Notes: generated by a model from the letters alone, not told the origin. Shown: positions 25,839 to 34,306, counted from the first letter of the stretch. The stretch is 35,310 nt of DNA from JBGRQB01 sp041725875 (GCA_041725875.1 JBGRQB010000023.1:1-35310); one strand, 5' to 3'. Program-made: numbers and translations.

Positions 25839-27109
25839 GCTTCCAGCTCCTTGAATAGTGATGCTGTTTGTCTTCTGAATATTGCTATTCCCGATATTGC
25901 GGCTCCGAAAAGAGTTGCGGCAAAGCCGGGAATAAAACCTATATAATAGCTTGTAAAATTTATTCTTGCTTTCATTACATTACCGATCATAAGTGATGTA
26001 TCTTTAACCGAAGTCGAAACATCAATTCCGTAAACCTGCAGATAATATGCAATTAATAATCCGGCAATTGTGCCTGTCAGTGAACCCAATATTGCAATCA
26101 AACCAGATTCATAAAGCAGAGTTTTGTATATGTGAGATTTCGATTCTCCAAGTGCCAGACGAACACCCATTTCGCCGTAGCGACGAATTCCCGACATCAA
26201 TCCGGTATTCCATAAAATTATGAACATCCCGAGCATAAAAATTGAAACAATTATTAAACCTGCAAACTTTGCATATTGCAGATATTCACCAAGTCCGTTC
26301 TGATCTTCGAGTGATAACATAACAGGGGAATATTCATCTTCTGGATCATTAAATTTTTGATTAAACTCATCTTTAATTTTTCTAGTTTCTTCGGCATTAA
26401 AGAATCCGTTTTTTCTGTAGGCAATTAATTCACCGCAGCCGTTGTGCATATCAAGAGAATATTGCAAATCGGAAATGTCAGCTATAACAGCTCCGCGATC
26501 CAGTGCAATCATTCCAAAGTGAATTGTTCCTACAATTACAAAGTTTGGGAACGCAAGTCCGCCATTTGCAGAGGCAGTTAATATTGTTGCGGTTTCGCCG
26601 TTTTTAATTTTTAGTTTTTTTGCAAATTCATCGGAGATTAAAATTTCGCCAGGTTTTTCCGGGAGTCTGCCTGAACGAATTGCTTCTCTGATATTTAGTT
26701 TTTTTGTTTCAATATCATTGGAGAAAAAATCAAACGCAATACCGGCAACAGTTGCCTGTGTTTTTGTCTCTCCGTTTTGATCCGGAATATCTAAGAGTCC
26801 GCCAAATTTTATTCTGGGTGACCAATAATACTGCGGATATTTTTTCTCAAGATTTTCTCTTAATTTATTTACCTCAATCAGTCCCAAGTCATTTGGAATT
26901 TGCGAAGATAATTTATTGTAACCATTTGTTACTACTTTAAGATGTCCAGCCTCAAACTTTGCTGCATTGTCAATTACATCATTTACAACTCCGTTCATCC
27001 AGGAATACATAATTGTTGTAAGCATAACACCACCTGCAACAATAAGAACAGGAAAAAAACTTCTGTTTCTGTCGCGAAGTAAACCGGTAAGCAAAAATTT
27101 AATAATCAC
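25835..27109 (-). CDS. ABC transporter permease, FtsX/LolE type (second permease)
   Basis: This 424-residue inner-membrane protein has the four-helix FtsX layout: one helix near residues 18-40, a periplasmic domain of about 230 residues, then three helices in the last third (from FAGLIIVSIFMLGMFIILW onward), with the coupling segment RRYGEMGVRLALGESKSHI after the second helix. It should pair with the permease encoded just upstream as a LolCE-like heterodimer moved by the adjacent ATPase. The start is GTG, overlapping the previous stop as GTGA; this gives the expected N-terminus and tight coupling. The next gene overlaps its stop by 4 bases. Cargo is unknown; it does not carry obvious MacB-specific features. 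Confidence 0.9.
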   Translation of the reverse strand: MIIKFLLTGLLRDRNRSFFPVLIVAGGVMLTTIMYSWMNGVVNDVIDNAAKFEAGHLKVVTNGYNKLSSQIPNDLGLIEVNKLRENLEKKYPQYYWSPRIKFGGLLDIPDQNGETKTQATVAGIAFDFFSNDIETKKLNIREAIRSGRLPEKPGEILISDEFAKKLKIKNGETATILTASANGGLAFPNFVIVGTIHFGMIALDRGAVIADISDLQYSLDMHNGCGELIAYRKNGFFNAEETRKIKDEFNQKFNDPEDEYSPVMLSLEDQNGLGEYLQYAKFAGLIIVSIFMLGMFIILWNTGLMSGIRRYGEMGVRLALGESKSHIYKTLLYESGLIAILGSLTGTIAGLLIAYYLQVYGIDVSTSVKDTSLMIGNVMKARINFTSYYIGFIPGFAATLFGAAISGIAIFRRQTASLFKELEA

Positions 27110-28281
27110 ATTTTCCCCCTGATTGCATCTGTTGGTTTTAAATGTGCAATTTTTCTGGTGGGCAAAAAGCTTACTATTACAACTGTAATGAACAAGATAA
27201 AACTTGTTGAAGCAAGTAACGGTAAACCATAAGCCGGGTAGATTTTTGCACCTATTGCCAGACCTATATTCTGCGACATCTCAGGGAGTGAAATTCCGTT
27301 GGCGGCAGTAAACGCAAGCAAAGGAATTCCGTAAACTGCCCCTGCTAGTAAAGCTAAAATTCCATGAAGTGAACCTTCTATTGTAAACAGTTTTATTACA
27401 TCTGTGCGTGTCATTCCCAACGCAATCATTGTTCCCATTTCTTTTCTTCTTCTGAAGATAGCAAGAACCTGAGTATCAAAAATTGCTATTAAAGCCATTC
27501 CGAGTAAAACTGCAAACAGCAGATAAGTTGAAACAATTTTCTGATCTTTTGCAGCCATTAAATCTTTCATTAAAAAATCAAAATCTCGTAAAACCCAATT
27601 GTCTGAGACAGGGAGCGGTGATTTTATTTCCTTTGAAAGAGTAAAGAGAGTTGCCTGATTTTCTGCTTCCATCATTTCTTGAAACTTTTGTAAAGGGAGC
27701 CAGATTTGTCCGGCATCAACTGTTGGAACCGAAGTGCTGAAAACATCAACTATTTTTACATCTGCTGCATCAAAAGTTCCGTTAATATCACGCCACCTGA
27801 TTGTAACATAATCATCTTTTTTTAGTCCGGTTGCTTCCGACATTCTTTTTCCAATCAGAGCAGGAATAAAATCATTTTCTTTGATTTTCAAAACTTGTGA
27901 AGGGAAGTTTAAAATTTTCTGTTCCGGATCAATTCCTTTTATCAAAGCAGAAAACATTCTGCCGTTTGGGAAAACAGCACCGGGCGATAAAAGCATAGGA
28001 GTTGCCAGATTATTTTTTATCAGAAGTGAAATTTTATCTGGAATTTCTGCATGGGCATCTTCAATTGTAAAAGGATCATAAGGGTCGTAATCTTTGTGCC
28101 AGATTTGTCCGCTGCCTATTTCCGTATCTTGTTTTGAGTCGATTATCTGACTGAACATTCCGTCGTTTAATCCCTGAGTCCAGACAATAAGCACAAATGC
28201 AAATGACAATACAAAAACATTCAGCCAGGTTCTCAGACCGGCATTAATAATATTTCTGAATGCCAGTTTTAATGCCAACAT
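27106..28281 (-). CDS. ABC transporter permease, FtsX/LolC type (first permease)
   Basis: This 391-residue inner-membrane protein starts with LALKLAFRNIINAGLRTWLNV and a membrane helix at about 17-36, followed by a periplasmic domain and three C-terminal helices (from TYLLFAVLLGMALIAIF onward), with FRRRKEMGTMIALGMTRTDV as the coupling segment. It is the partner of the second permease, to which it is only distantly similar, so the pair is likely a heterodimer. The ATG directly abuts the ATPase stop (TAG-ATG) and its own stop overlaps the next start by 4 bases. The direct linkage with an outer-membrane barrel and a LolA-like protein suggests transport toward the outer membrane. Confidence 0.9.
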   Translation of the reverse strand: MLALKLAFRNIINAGLRTWLNVFVLSFAFVLIVWTQGLNDGMFSQIIDSKQDTEIGSGQIWHKDYDPYDPFTIEDAHAEIPDKISLLIKNNLATPMLLSPGAVFPNGRMFSALIKGIDPEQKILNFPSQVLKIKENDFIPALIGKRMSEATGLKKDDYVTIRWRDINGTFDAADVKIVDVFSTSVPTVDAGQIWLPLQKFQEMMEAENQATLFTLSKEIKSPLPVSDNWVLRDFDFLMKDLMAAKDQKIVSTYLLFAVLLGMALIAIFDTQVLAIFRRRKEMGTMIALGMTRTDVIKLFTIEGSLHGILALLAGAVYGIPLLAFTAANGISLPEMSQNIGLAIGAKIYPAYGLPLLASTSFILFITVVIVSFLPTRKIAHLKPTDAIRGKM

Positions 28282-28989
28282 CTATTTTTCCTCCTGGGCA
28301 AGTTTCAGGTCACCAACAATTTTGCCATCTTCAAGTAAAACTTTTCTGCGCAAATATTTTATAACTTTTTCATCGTGAGTGGCAAATACAAAAGTTGTTT
28401 TTAGTTCTCTGTTAAGAGTGAGCATTGTTTGTAAAATTGAATGAGAATTTTTTGCATCCAGATTTGCAGTTGGTTCATCAGCTAAAACAACACTTGGTTG
28501 TTTTACCATTGCCCGTGCAATTGCAACTCTTTGTGCTTCGCCGCCTGAGAGGGTTGAAGGTTTTACTTTTTCCTTATCAGTTAACCCTACCCATTCAAGT
28601 GCCTGCATCACCATTCTTTTTCGTTCTTCAGTTTCTTTTTTCTGAAGGAGCAAGGGGAATTCAACATTTTCGTAAACAGTATAAACAGGAAGAAGATTAT
28701 AAGACTGAAAAATAAATCCAAGATTATTATTGCGCAATTCAGCAGCTTCTTTATGAGAGATAGTTGCAATTTGAGTTCCAAGAACATTTGCAGAACCTTT
28801 ACTCGGCTCGTCCAACGCCCCTATAATATTAAGCAAAGTTGTTTTGCCCGAACCGCTGGGACCTACAAGTCCGGTAAACTCTCCTTGTGTTATTTCAAGA
28901 TTTATATTTTCCAATGCCCGGAAATTTCCTTTCCCGACCGGAAAATCTTTTACCAGATTTTGCATCTTAATAATTTTATTGTCTTTCAT
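28282..28989 (-). CDS. ABC transporter ATP-binding protein, LolD/MacB type
   Basis: This 235-residue ATPase powers the two FtsX permeases encoded immediately downstream. Walker A is GPSGSGKT (43-50), the Q loop is in FIFQSYNLLPVYTVYENVEFPL (the LolD/MacB family pattern), the signature is LSGGE (147-151), Walker B is VVLADEPT (167-174) and the switch His is 205 in ATHDE. All motifs are intact. The ATG has AAAGG upstream and lies 13 bases after the barrel gene's stop; the following permease starts directly at its stop codon. LolD-type ATPases serve mechanotransmission or extraction from the inner membrane rather than import. Confidence 0.95.
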   Translation of the reverse strand: MKDNKIIKMQNLVKDFPVGKGNFRALENINLEITQGEFTGLVGPSGSGKTTLLNIIGALDEPSKGSANVLGTQIATISHKEAAELRNNNLGFIFQSYNLLPVYTVYENVEFPLLLQKKETEERKRMVMQALEWVGLTDKEKVKPSTLSGGEAQRVAIARAMVKQPSVVLADEPTANLDAKNSHSILQTMLTLNRELKTTFVFATHDEKVIKYLRRKVLLEDGKIVGDLKLAQEEK

Positions 28990-29002
28990 TATTTGCCTTT
29001 AT

Positions 29003-30103
29003 CTAGAAATTATAAATTATCATAAACTGAAATCCATATCCTGCACGCGTGTTGTTTTCTGAGTTTTGCTCTGCCAGTAAAGCAGTTTCAGGATAGTTGT
29101 AGAAATTAAAATTTAATATGAAAGAATCGTAAACACGATTCCATTGAAAAGTCTGGTAAAGTTTATCAGATTCCCACTGGTAAAAAACAAAGAGTGAAAA
29201 GTTATCAACCAGGCCAAGAGGATATGCTGCTGATAAGGCTGTTGTTCTGGAAGTTTTTCCTCTGCCGAAAAATTTATCGGTCATACTAAAAACATAATGC
29301 TCTCCGGTTACAACTAATCCGTTGCCAATATTAAAAGTGTAATCACTTCCTATTGTAAAATTATTTTGCCAGGAGGGGAAAAGAAGATTATCTTCGAGTT
29401 TTGTAAATACGGATTCGAACCATATTCCTGCTTCAACTTCCCAGCGTCCGTCAAGAGCAAATCTTTTCTCATTTAATTTTGTGTTGTGAAATGAAACTGT
29501 TCTGGAATGAAAAGTGCCGGCAAGTTCTCCGTCAAAAAGAGGAAGAGAAATTCTTCCGCCAAATTCAGGTTCTTTTTTATCGGAAACCAGAAACTCTTTT
29601 CCTTTAAGTTTATCATTCCCATACAAAACCCATAGCCAGATTTCGGAATTGTTTAAGAAATTATATTTATATCTTAATCCGTAAACACCTTCGGTAATTT
29701 TTATCGGATCAGTCGGGTCAACAGTATCGAACCATTGTAATGAACGAAGTATTTTTGCCGGACCAAAATTGATTTTCTGTAAACCGAGTCGCAACTCAGA
29801 TTGTTCGGTTGCGTAGCGGACTTTAAATCTGTACAAATCTGCTTCAGAGAAAAAATCAGTTTCGGTTTTATATAAAAACGTATTGGCAGAAATGTGCAGA
29901 TCGATAAAATCACCACTTTCAAAATCTTTTGTAAATCTGATTCCCGGAATAAATCGCGTTCCGCCATTTAGCTGATAATCATTACTTTGGTTATAAATTG
30001 TTCCCCAAAGAGATATTTGTCCCTCAAACTCAAAATTTTGAGCAAGCGCTGTTTCAACTAACAAAATAGAAAACAGAAATAATATTTTTACATAGTTGTT
30101 CAT
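29003..30103 (-). CDS. Predicted outer-membrane beta-barrel protein
   Basis: This 366-residue protein has a signal peptide (MNNYVKILFLFSILLVETALAQ) and a body of alternating, aromatic-rich short strands (for example ELRLGLQKINFGPAKI, SEIWLWVLYGNDKL, FSLFVFYQWES) typical of a barrel, and ends in MIIYNF with the terminal Phe expected for BAM insertion. I do not recognise the exact family. ATG at 30103 is chosen because it begins the signal peptide and sits one base after the TetR stop (TGA-T-ATG); a longer in-frame start would lie inside tetR. It could be the outer-membrane exit or docking partner of the downstream ABC transporter. It does not look like a TolC protein or a TonB receptor. Confidence 0.8.
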   Translation of the reverse strand: MNNYVKILFLFSILLVETALAQNFEFEGQISLWGTIYNQSNDYQLNGGTRFIPGIRFTKDFESGDFIDLHISANTFLYKTETDFFSEADLYRFKVRYATEQSELRLGLQKINFGPAKILRSLQWFDTVDPTDPIKITEGVYGLRYKYNFLNNSEIWLWVLYGNDKLKGKEFLVSDKKEPEFGGRISLPLFDGELAGTFHSRTVSFHNTKLNEKRFALDGRWEVEAGIWFESVFTKLEDNLLFPSWQNNFTIGSDYTFNIGNGLVVTGEHYVFSMTDKFFGRGKTSRTTALSAAYPLGLVDNFSLFVFYQWESDKLYQTFQWNRVYDSFILNFNFYNYPETALLAEQNSENNTRAGYGFQFMIIYNF

Positions 30104-30104
30104 A

Positions 30105-30692
30105 TCAATTTTTTTCGTTGGGCAGAAGTCCGTAAAAAGCAAAATTGTTACACTCCAAAACAAAATCTTTGTAATTGGGATATAACGAAATCAGTTCGTC
30201 ATCCTTTGCCAGTTCCTGTATTTTTTTCAACATTGCAAGAAAAAATTCAGGTTTCATATTTTTACGAACCTCACCTTTTTCCTGCGCGCATTTGATAAAC
30301 TCCATAAATGTTTGAATACCATTTTTATTTGCCTGGTCTATGCATTCTTTTATTTCAGGATTTGAATCAAAATAATCTTGTGCAAATTCCTTTGAAACTT
30401 TTGTAGTAAATTCTCCCTTCAGTTTTAATAAAGCCTGCAGTTTTTCAGGAAAGCTTATATCCATTTCTTCAACTTCTTTAAACTTGTTGATCCCGTCTGT
30501 GTACCAGCTATCCAGAAGAAATTTTATTAGAACGTTTTTGTTTTTGAAATATTTGTAAAATGTCATTTTACTTGATTCTGCTTTTTTACAAATATCTTCA
30601 ATTGTTATTTTCTTAAATCCAAACTGCCAGAACAATTCTTCAGCAGCTTTGGTAATTGACTGTTGCTTTTTGGGTAAGTGATCAAAATTCAT
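30105..30692 (-). CDS. TetR/AcrR family transcriptional regulator
   Basis: This 195-residue protein has an N-terminal TetR helix-turn-helix at about residues 10-57: ITKAAEELFWQFGFKKITI, then ICKKAESSKMTFYKYFKNKN, a clean match to the family. The C-terminal domain, which would bind a small ligand, is helical and unrecognised. It is the first gene of a six-gene leftward unit and is coupled to the barrel gene, so it most likely represses its own operon and responds to the cargo or to an envelope-perturbing compound. The stretch upstream (30693-30839) is the expected operator region; only a weak pair of inverted GATTTTGT sequences is visible there. Confidence 0.93.
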   Translation of the reverse strand: MNFDHLPKKQQSITKAAEELFWQFGFKKITIEDICKKAESSKMTFYKYFKNKNVLIKFLLDSWYTDGINKFKEVEEMDISFPEKLQALLKLKGEFTTKVSKEFAQDYFDSNPEIKECIDQANKNGIQTFMEFIKCAQEKGEVRKNMKPEFFLAMLKKIQELAKDDELISLYPNYKDFVLECNNFAFYGLLPNEKN

Positions 30693-30839
30693 AAAACTCA
30701 GATTTTGTTTAGTTGTATATTCAAATCACAATAAAAATGAAATGGTTTACAAAATCAAGATAAAACTTACGAATTTTGAATAAAGTTATTAAAATCGTAT
30801 AATTTGTGATTCGGAGTATAAAATGGCTGTTTTTAACAT
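30693..30839. other. Intergenic region upstream of the TetR gene
   Basis: No gene is seen. It must hold the leftward promoter and operator of the six-gene unit. GATTTTGT at 30701-30708 is inverted as ACAAAATC at 30749-30756; the long spacing makes this weak evidence for an operator. Confidence 0.4.
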
Positions 30840-30870
30840 TTTGCTCTGATTAGATTTATATTTATTTTTG
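30840..30870 (+). promoter_or_regulatory. Bacteroidota-type promoter for the riboswitch and B12 importer
   Basis: TTTG at 30840-30843, exactly 19 bases, then TAttTTTG at 30863-30870 is a perfect match to the primary sigma-factor consensus of Bacteroidota (TTTG-N19-TAnnTTTG). The predicted transcript start near 30876 is just before the first conserved base of the riboswitch. Confidence 0.8.
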
Positions 30871-30876
30871 TGCTGT

Positions 30877-31036
30877 ACTTTGGTGCCGATTTTCGGTTAA
30901 AAGGGAATCCGGTGACTTAATTGAAATCCGGAGCTGTACCCGCAGCTGTAATCGTGTAAATGCAGAGTAAATACCACTGTTGTTAAAGACGGGAAGGATA
31001 CTTTGTTTAGCGAAAGCCAGAAAACCTGCCAGAGAT
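30877..31036 (+). ncRNA. Cobalamin (B12) riboswitch
   Basis: The leader shows the conserved series in order: GGTGCC (30882-30887), AAAGGGAATCCGGTG near 30900-30914, CCGGAGCTGTACCCGCAGCTG near 30929-30948, CCACTG near 30974, GGGAAGG near 30991, and the B12 box AGCCAGAAAACCTGCC at 31015-31030. Binding of cobalamin represses expression of the downstream genes. The box ends only 36 bases before the ATG, and there is no terminator hairpin with a U tract, so control of translation initiation is more likely than transcription termination. Confidence 0.96.
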
Positions 31037-31066
31037 TAAAAACTTTCGGGAATAAAAGTGAGAAAT

Positions 31067-32221
31067 ATGAAAACAAAAATATTATTTATTCTGCTGTTTG
31101 CTGCATTTATTATTTCCTGCAGCAAATCTTCAAACAACAACTCTGAAAAAACTTCGCTTAATAATACAAAAACCGAATTTGCTAAAACATTTCCAAAGTA
31201 TGCAAAAGGTTTTCAGATAAAGTATTTTGACAACTACAAAGTGCTTGAAGTGAAAAATTCCTGGGATACGACAAAACTTGCCGCCCGATATATTCTTGTT
31301 AATAAAGGAAGCGTAAAACCTTCCGGTGAAAAAGGGGAAGTTATTGAAGTTCCTGTTAAAAGTATGGCTTGTGTTTTTACAACTCATATTGGTTATGCAC
31401 TTAAACTAGGAGTTTTAGATGCAATAAAAGGAGTTTGCGAACCTCAGTATATTAAAACTTCTGAAATGAAAAAAAGAGTTGAGGCGGGAAAGGTAATAAA
31501 TATCGGTCCTTCAACCAGCGTTAATATTGAAAAACTAATTTCAGTTGAACCTGATATTGTTTTTGTTTCTCCATTCAAAGATAATAAGTATGGCAAAATT
31601 CAGGAACTTGGAATTCCTCTGGCTGTAAGTGCCAGCTATATGGAAAATTCACCTCTTGCCAGAAGCGAATGGATAAAATTTATGGCTTACTTTTTTAACA
31701 AAGAAAAGGAAGCCGAAGAGATTTTTGATAAAATAGCTGATAATTATAATAGTTTGAAAGCAAAGACAAAAAATCTGAAAAATAAACCGACAATATTTTC
31801 CAATAAACGTTTTGGACAGGTGTGGTTTATTCCCGGAGGAAACAGCTATATGGCTAATTTCTTCAAAGATGCCGGAGCAGATTATCTTTGGAAAAAAAAT
31901 CAGGAAACCGGCTCTCTTGCGCTTGATTATGAAACCGTTTTCGATAAAGCACATAATGCAGATTTTTGGAGTATTACTGCAAATAACGGCGGTAATTATA
32001 GTTACAGAAATCTCCTTGGGGAATATGAAGCTTATAAAGAGTTTGCCGCTTTTCAAAACAGAAAAATTATTCTCTGCAATACGCACGTTAAACCATATTA
32101 TGAAACAGGATTGCTTGAACCTGATATAATTTTGTCAGATTTTATAAAAGTGTTTCATCCGGAGTTGTTGCCGGAGTATCAGCCTGTTTATTTTGATTTA
32201 ATGAAACAGGAAAGCCGCTAA
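31067..32221 (+). CDS. btuF: B12-type ABC importer substrate-binding lipoprotein
   Basis: This 384-residue protein has a lipoprotein signal (MKTKILFILLFAAFIISC, cysteine 18) and a periplasmic-binding fold of the FecB/BtuF class: VKSMACVFTTHIGYALKLG, INIGPSTSVNIEKLISVEPDIVFVSPF and GNSYMANFFKDAGADYLW. An N-terminal stretch of about 70 residues before the first lobe is longer than in BtuF of enterics. Cobalamin as ligand is inferred from the riboswitch; the fold alone would also fit iron-siderophore binding. ATG at 31067 is preferred over the in-frame GTG at 31058 because it starts the lipoprotein signal. The stop directly abuts the permease start (TAA-ATG). Confidence 0.88.
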   Translation: MKTKILFILLFAAFIISCSKSSNNNSEKTSLNNTKTEFAKTFPKYAKGFQIKYFDNYKVLEVKNSWDTTKLAARYILVNKGSVKPSGEKGEVIEVPVKSMACVFTTHIGYALKLGVLDAIKGVCEPQYIKTSEMKKRVEAGKVINIGPSTSVNIEKLISVEPDIVFVSPFKDNKYGKIQELGIPLAVSASYMENSPLARSEWIKFMAYFFNKEKEAEEIFDKIADNYNSLKAKTKNLKNKPTIFSNKRFGQVWFIPGGNSYMANFFKDAGADYLWKKNQETGSLALDYETVFDKAHNADFWSITANNGGNYSYRNLLGEYEAYKEFAAFQNRKIILCNTHVKPYYETGLLEPDIILSDFIKVFHPELLPEYQPVYFDLMKQESR

Positions 32222-33274
32222 ATGAGCGAAAGAGTTAAATTAAGATTTTTTACAATCACTGTTTTACTGGTTGTTGCAATAGTTTTATTGTTTATCGCAA
32301 ATATTGCTCTCGGCTCAGTGAAAATTCCATTTGCAGAAGTTGTAAATATTTTGCTGGGAAATGCTTCTGAAAAAATTTCCTGGGAAAAGATTGTCCTTAC
32401 AACTCGTCTGCCGCAGGCAATTACAGCTTGTATGGCTGGTGCCGGACTTGCAGTCGGGGGTCTGCAGATGCAGACACTTTTCAGAAATCCTCTTGCCGGC
32501 CCGTCCATCTTAGGAATAAGTTCAGGTGCAAGTTTGGGAGTTGCTATAGTAATGATGTTCACCGGAACAATCGGTGGCATAACTCTCGCCGGTATCGACA
32601 ACACATTTGGTAATCTTGCAACAATCACCGCTGCTTTTCTCGGTTCTGTAGTTATTTTGATGTTTGTCCTGTTTCTGGCCAGACAAGTAAAAAATAATGC
32701 AATGCTTCTTATTATAGGAATAATGGTCGGATACACCAGTTCCGCTTTGGTTGGCGTTTTAAAGTTGTATGGAATGCACGAAAATGTTCATTCCTATGTT
32801 GTTTGGGGACTAGGAGATTTTTCTTCCGTTACCTGGAATCAAATGACTTATTTTTTACCTGTGGTTATGGCGGGATTGCTGTTCTCTCTTATTCTTGTAA
32901 AACCACTTAACACTTTGCTTTTAGGTGAAAATTATGCTCGTAATTTGGGACTTAACATAAAAAGAGCCAGATTGTTAATCATTTTATGCGCCGGAGGACT
33001 GACTGCCGTTATTACTGCGTTTTGCGGACCAATAGCTTTTCTTGGTCTGGCAGTACCTCACATTGCACGTTTATTATTTGCATCTTCAGATCATAAAGTG
33101 CTTACGGTTGCAGTTATTTTCACGGGAGTTTTTCTAGCGCTTGCCTGCAATTTAATTGCTCGTCTGCCCGGAGTAGACGGAGCATTGCCAATAAACGCAG
33201 TTACTTCAATGTTTGGTGCTCCTGTAGTTATTTCTATAATTCTTAAACGCAGAAGCTTAAATTCGTTTAATTAG
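32222..33274 (+). CDS. btuC: FecCD-family permease of the B12-type importer
   Basis: This 350-residue, highly hydrophobic protein fits the ten-helix FecCD/BtuC fold. Family motifs are LPQAITACMAGAGLAVGGLQMQTLFRNPLAGPSILGISSGAS near residues 62-103 and GPIAFLGLAVPHIARLL near 269-285, the latter including the segment that contacts the ATPase. It forms a dimer in the inner membrane and admits cobalamin delivered by the binding lipoprotein. AGGAAAG lies inside the end of the previous gene. It abuts its upstream neighbour and is followed after 6 bases by the ATPase gene, all under the cobalamin riboswitch. Confidence 0.92.
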   Translation: MSERVKLRFFTITVLLVVAIVLLFIANIALGSVKIPFAEVVNILLGNASEKISWEKIVLTTRLPQAITACMAGAGLAVGGLQMQTLFRNPLAGPSILGISSGASLGVAIVMMFTGTIGGITLAGIDNTFGNLATITAAFLGSVVILMFVLFLARQVKNNAMLLIIGIMVGYTSSALVGVLKLYGMHENVHSYVVWGLGDFSSVTWNQMTYFLPVVMAGLLFSLILVKPLNTLLLGENYARNLGLNIKRARLLIILCAGGLTAVITAFCGPIAFLGLAVPHIARLLFASSDHKVLTVAVIFTGVFLALACNLIARLPGVDGALPINAVTSMFGAPVVISIILKRRSLNSFN

Positions 33275-33280
33275 GTTTTT

Positions 33281-34306
33281 ATGAATATTAAAATTAAAAC
33301 AGATAAACTTGGAATTGGTTATGAAGAAAAAGGGAAAAGCAGAACTTTTCTTCACGAAGATATTGCGCTTGAACTCAAATCAGGTGAGTTTACCTGTTTA
33401 CTTGGTCCGAACGGAGCAGGAAAATCAACTTTAATAAGAACCTTTGCCGGATTTCAAAAATCTTTGGCGGGAACCATATTTGTTGAAGATAAAAAGCTCG
33501 AACTCCTTTCTGAAAAAGAATTATCGCAGAAAGTTAGTGTGGTTCTTACCGAAAGAACCAATATTGAAAATATGACTGTCTCAGAGCTTGTATCAATGGG
33601 CAGATATCCTTACACCGGATTTTTTGGAAGTCTTTCAGCTGATGATAAACAAATTGTGAATCAGGCAATTGAATCTGTAGGCATATCAAGAATGAAAAAC
33701 CGAATGCTCACCAAGTTGAGTGACGGTGAAAGACAAAAAGCAATGATTGCAAAAGCTCTTGCACAGCAGACATCGGTAATTATTTTAGATGAACCAACTG
33801 CATTTCTCGATCTGCCCAGCAGAATAGAAATTATGCGTCTGCTCCATCATCTTGCTGCTGATACAGATAAAGCTATCCTTCTTTCCACACACGATCTTGA
33901 ACTTGCTTTGCAGTTTGCTGACAGAATTTGGCTGATGGGTAAAAACAAGCAGATCAAAACCGGCGTGCCTGAAGATCTGATTTTGAACAACCATTTTAAA
34001 AACTTTTTCGAACGTGACGGAATTATTTTTGATAATGACAACGGAGCTTTCAAAACTTTAAAAGAGAAGAAAGAAGAGATAAAATTTGCCGGAAACGGAA
34101 TTTATACCAAATGGGCAAAAAGAGCTTTGGAAAGAAACGGATTTATTGCAGTTGAAGATGAGTCGGTTAAACCAGATTTTCTTATTGATGTAAAAAGTGA
34201 AACCTGCTTTGAAGTTTACTATAAATCGCAATTATCAGAAACCGCAAAAACAATTGAAGAACTTATTGTTCTGATGAAGAAACTTACAGCCGGTAAAATA
34301 ACTTAA
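33281..34306 (+). CDS. btuD: ATP-binding protein of the B12-type importer, with C-terminal extension
   Basis: This 341-residue ATPase has Walker A GPNGAGKST (42-50), signature LSDGE (146-150; Asp in place of the second residue Gly of LSGGE, common in the FecE/BtuD group), Walker B VIILDEPT (166-173) and switch His204 in STHDLE. The core ends near residue 260. About 80 further residues (262-341) form a separate small domain, with GIYTKWAKRALERNGFIA and FEVYYKSQLSETAKTIEELI suggesting an alpha/beta fold; I do not recognise it. Enteric BtuD is about 250 residues, so this is an addition. It is the last gene under the riboswitch and its start has only a weak ribosome site (TAGG). Confidence 0.9.
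   Translation: MNIKIKTDKLGIGYEEKGKSRTFLHEDIALELKSGEFTCLLGPNGAGKSTLIRTFAGFQKSLAGTIFVEDKKLELLSEKELSQKVSVVLTERTNIENMTVSELVSMGRYPYTGFFGSLSADDKQIVNQAIESVGISRMKNRMLTKLSDGERQKAMIAKALAQQTSVIILDEPTAFLDLPSRIEIMRLLHHLAADTDKAILLSTHDLELALQFADRIWLMGKNKQIKTGVPEDLILNNHFKNFFERDGIIFDNDNGAFKTLKEKKEEIKFAGNGIYTKWAKRALERNGFIAVEDESVKPDFLIDVKSETCFEVYYKSQLSETAKTIEELIVLMKKLTAGKIT

Noticed and set aside
30105..30692. TetR protein as regulator of the neighbouring B12 importer
   Set aside because: The importer has its own strong promoter and riboswitch on the other strand, and the TetR gene is coupled to the leftward transport unit, which is the simpler target.
30701..30756. Inverted pair GATTTTGT / ACAAAATC as TetR operator
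   Set aside because: The arms are 40 bases apart and AT-rich; TetR sites are normally compact palindromes, so I do not call it an operator.
31649..32086. Open frame of 145 codons antisense to the btuF gene
   Set aside because: Shadow of a real gene; the composition is Phe/Ile/Lys-rich with no domain pattern and no ribosome site.
32218..32736. Long open frame of 172 codons antisense to the btuC gene
   Set aside because: It lies fully opposite a clear FecCD permease, has no ribosome site, and its translation is a low-complexity Ile/Ala/Pro/Arg pattern expected from the complement of hydrophobic codons.
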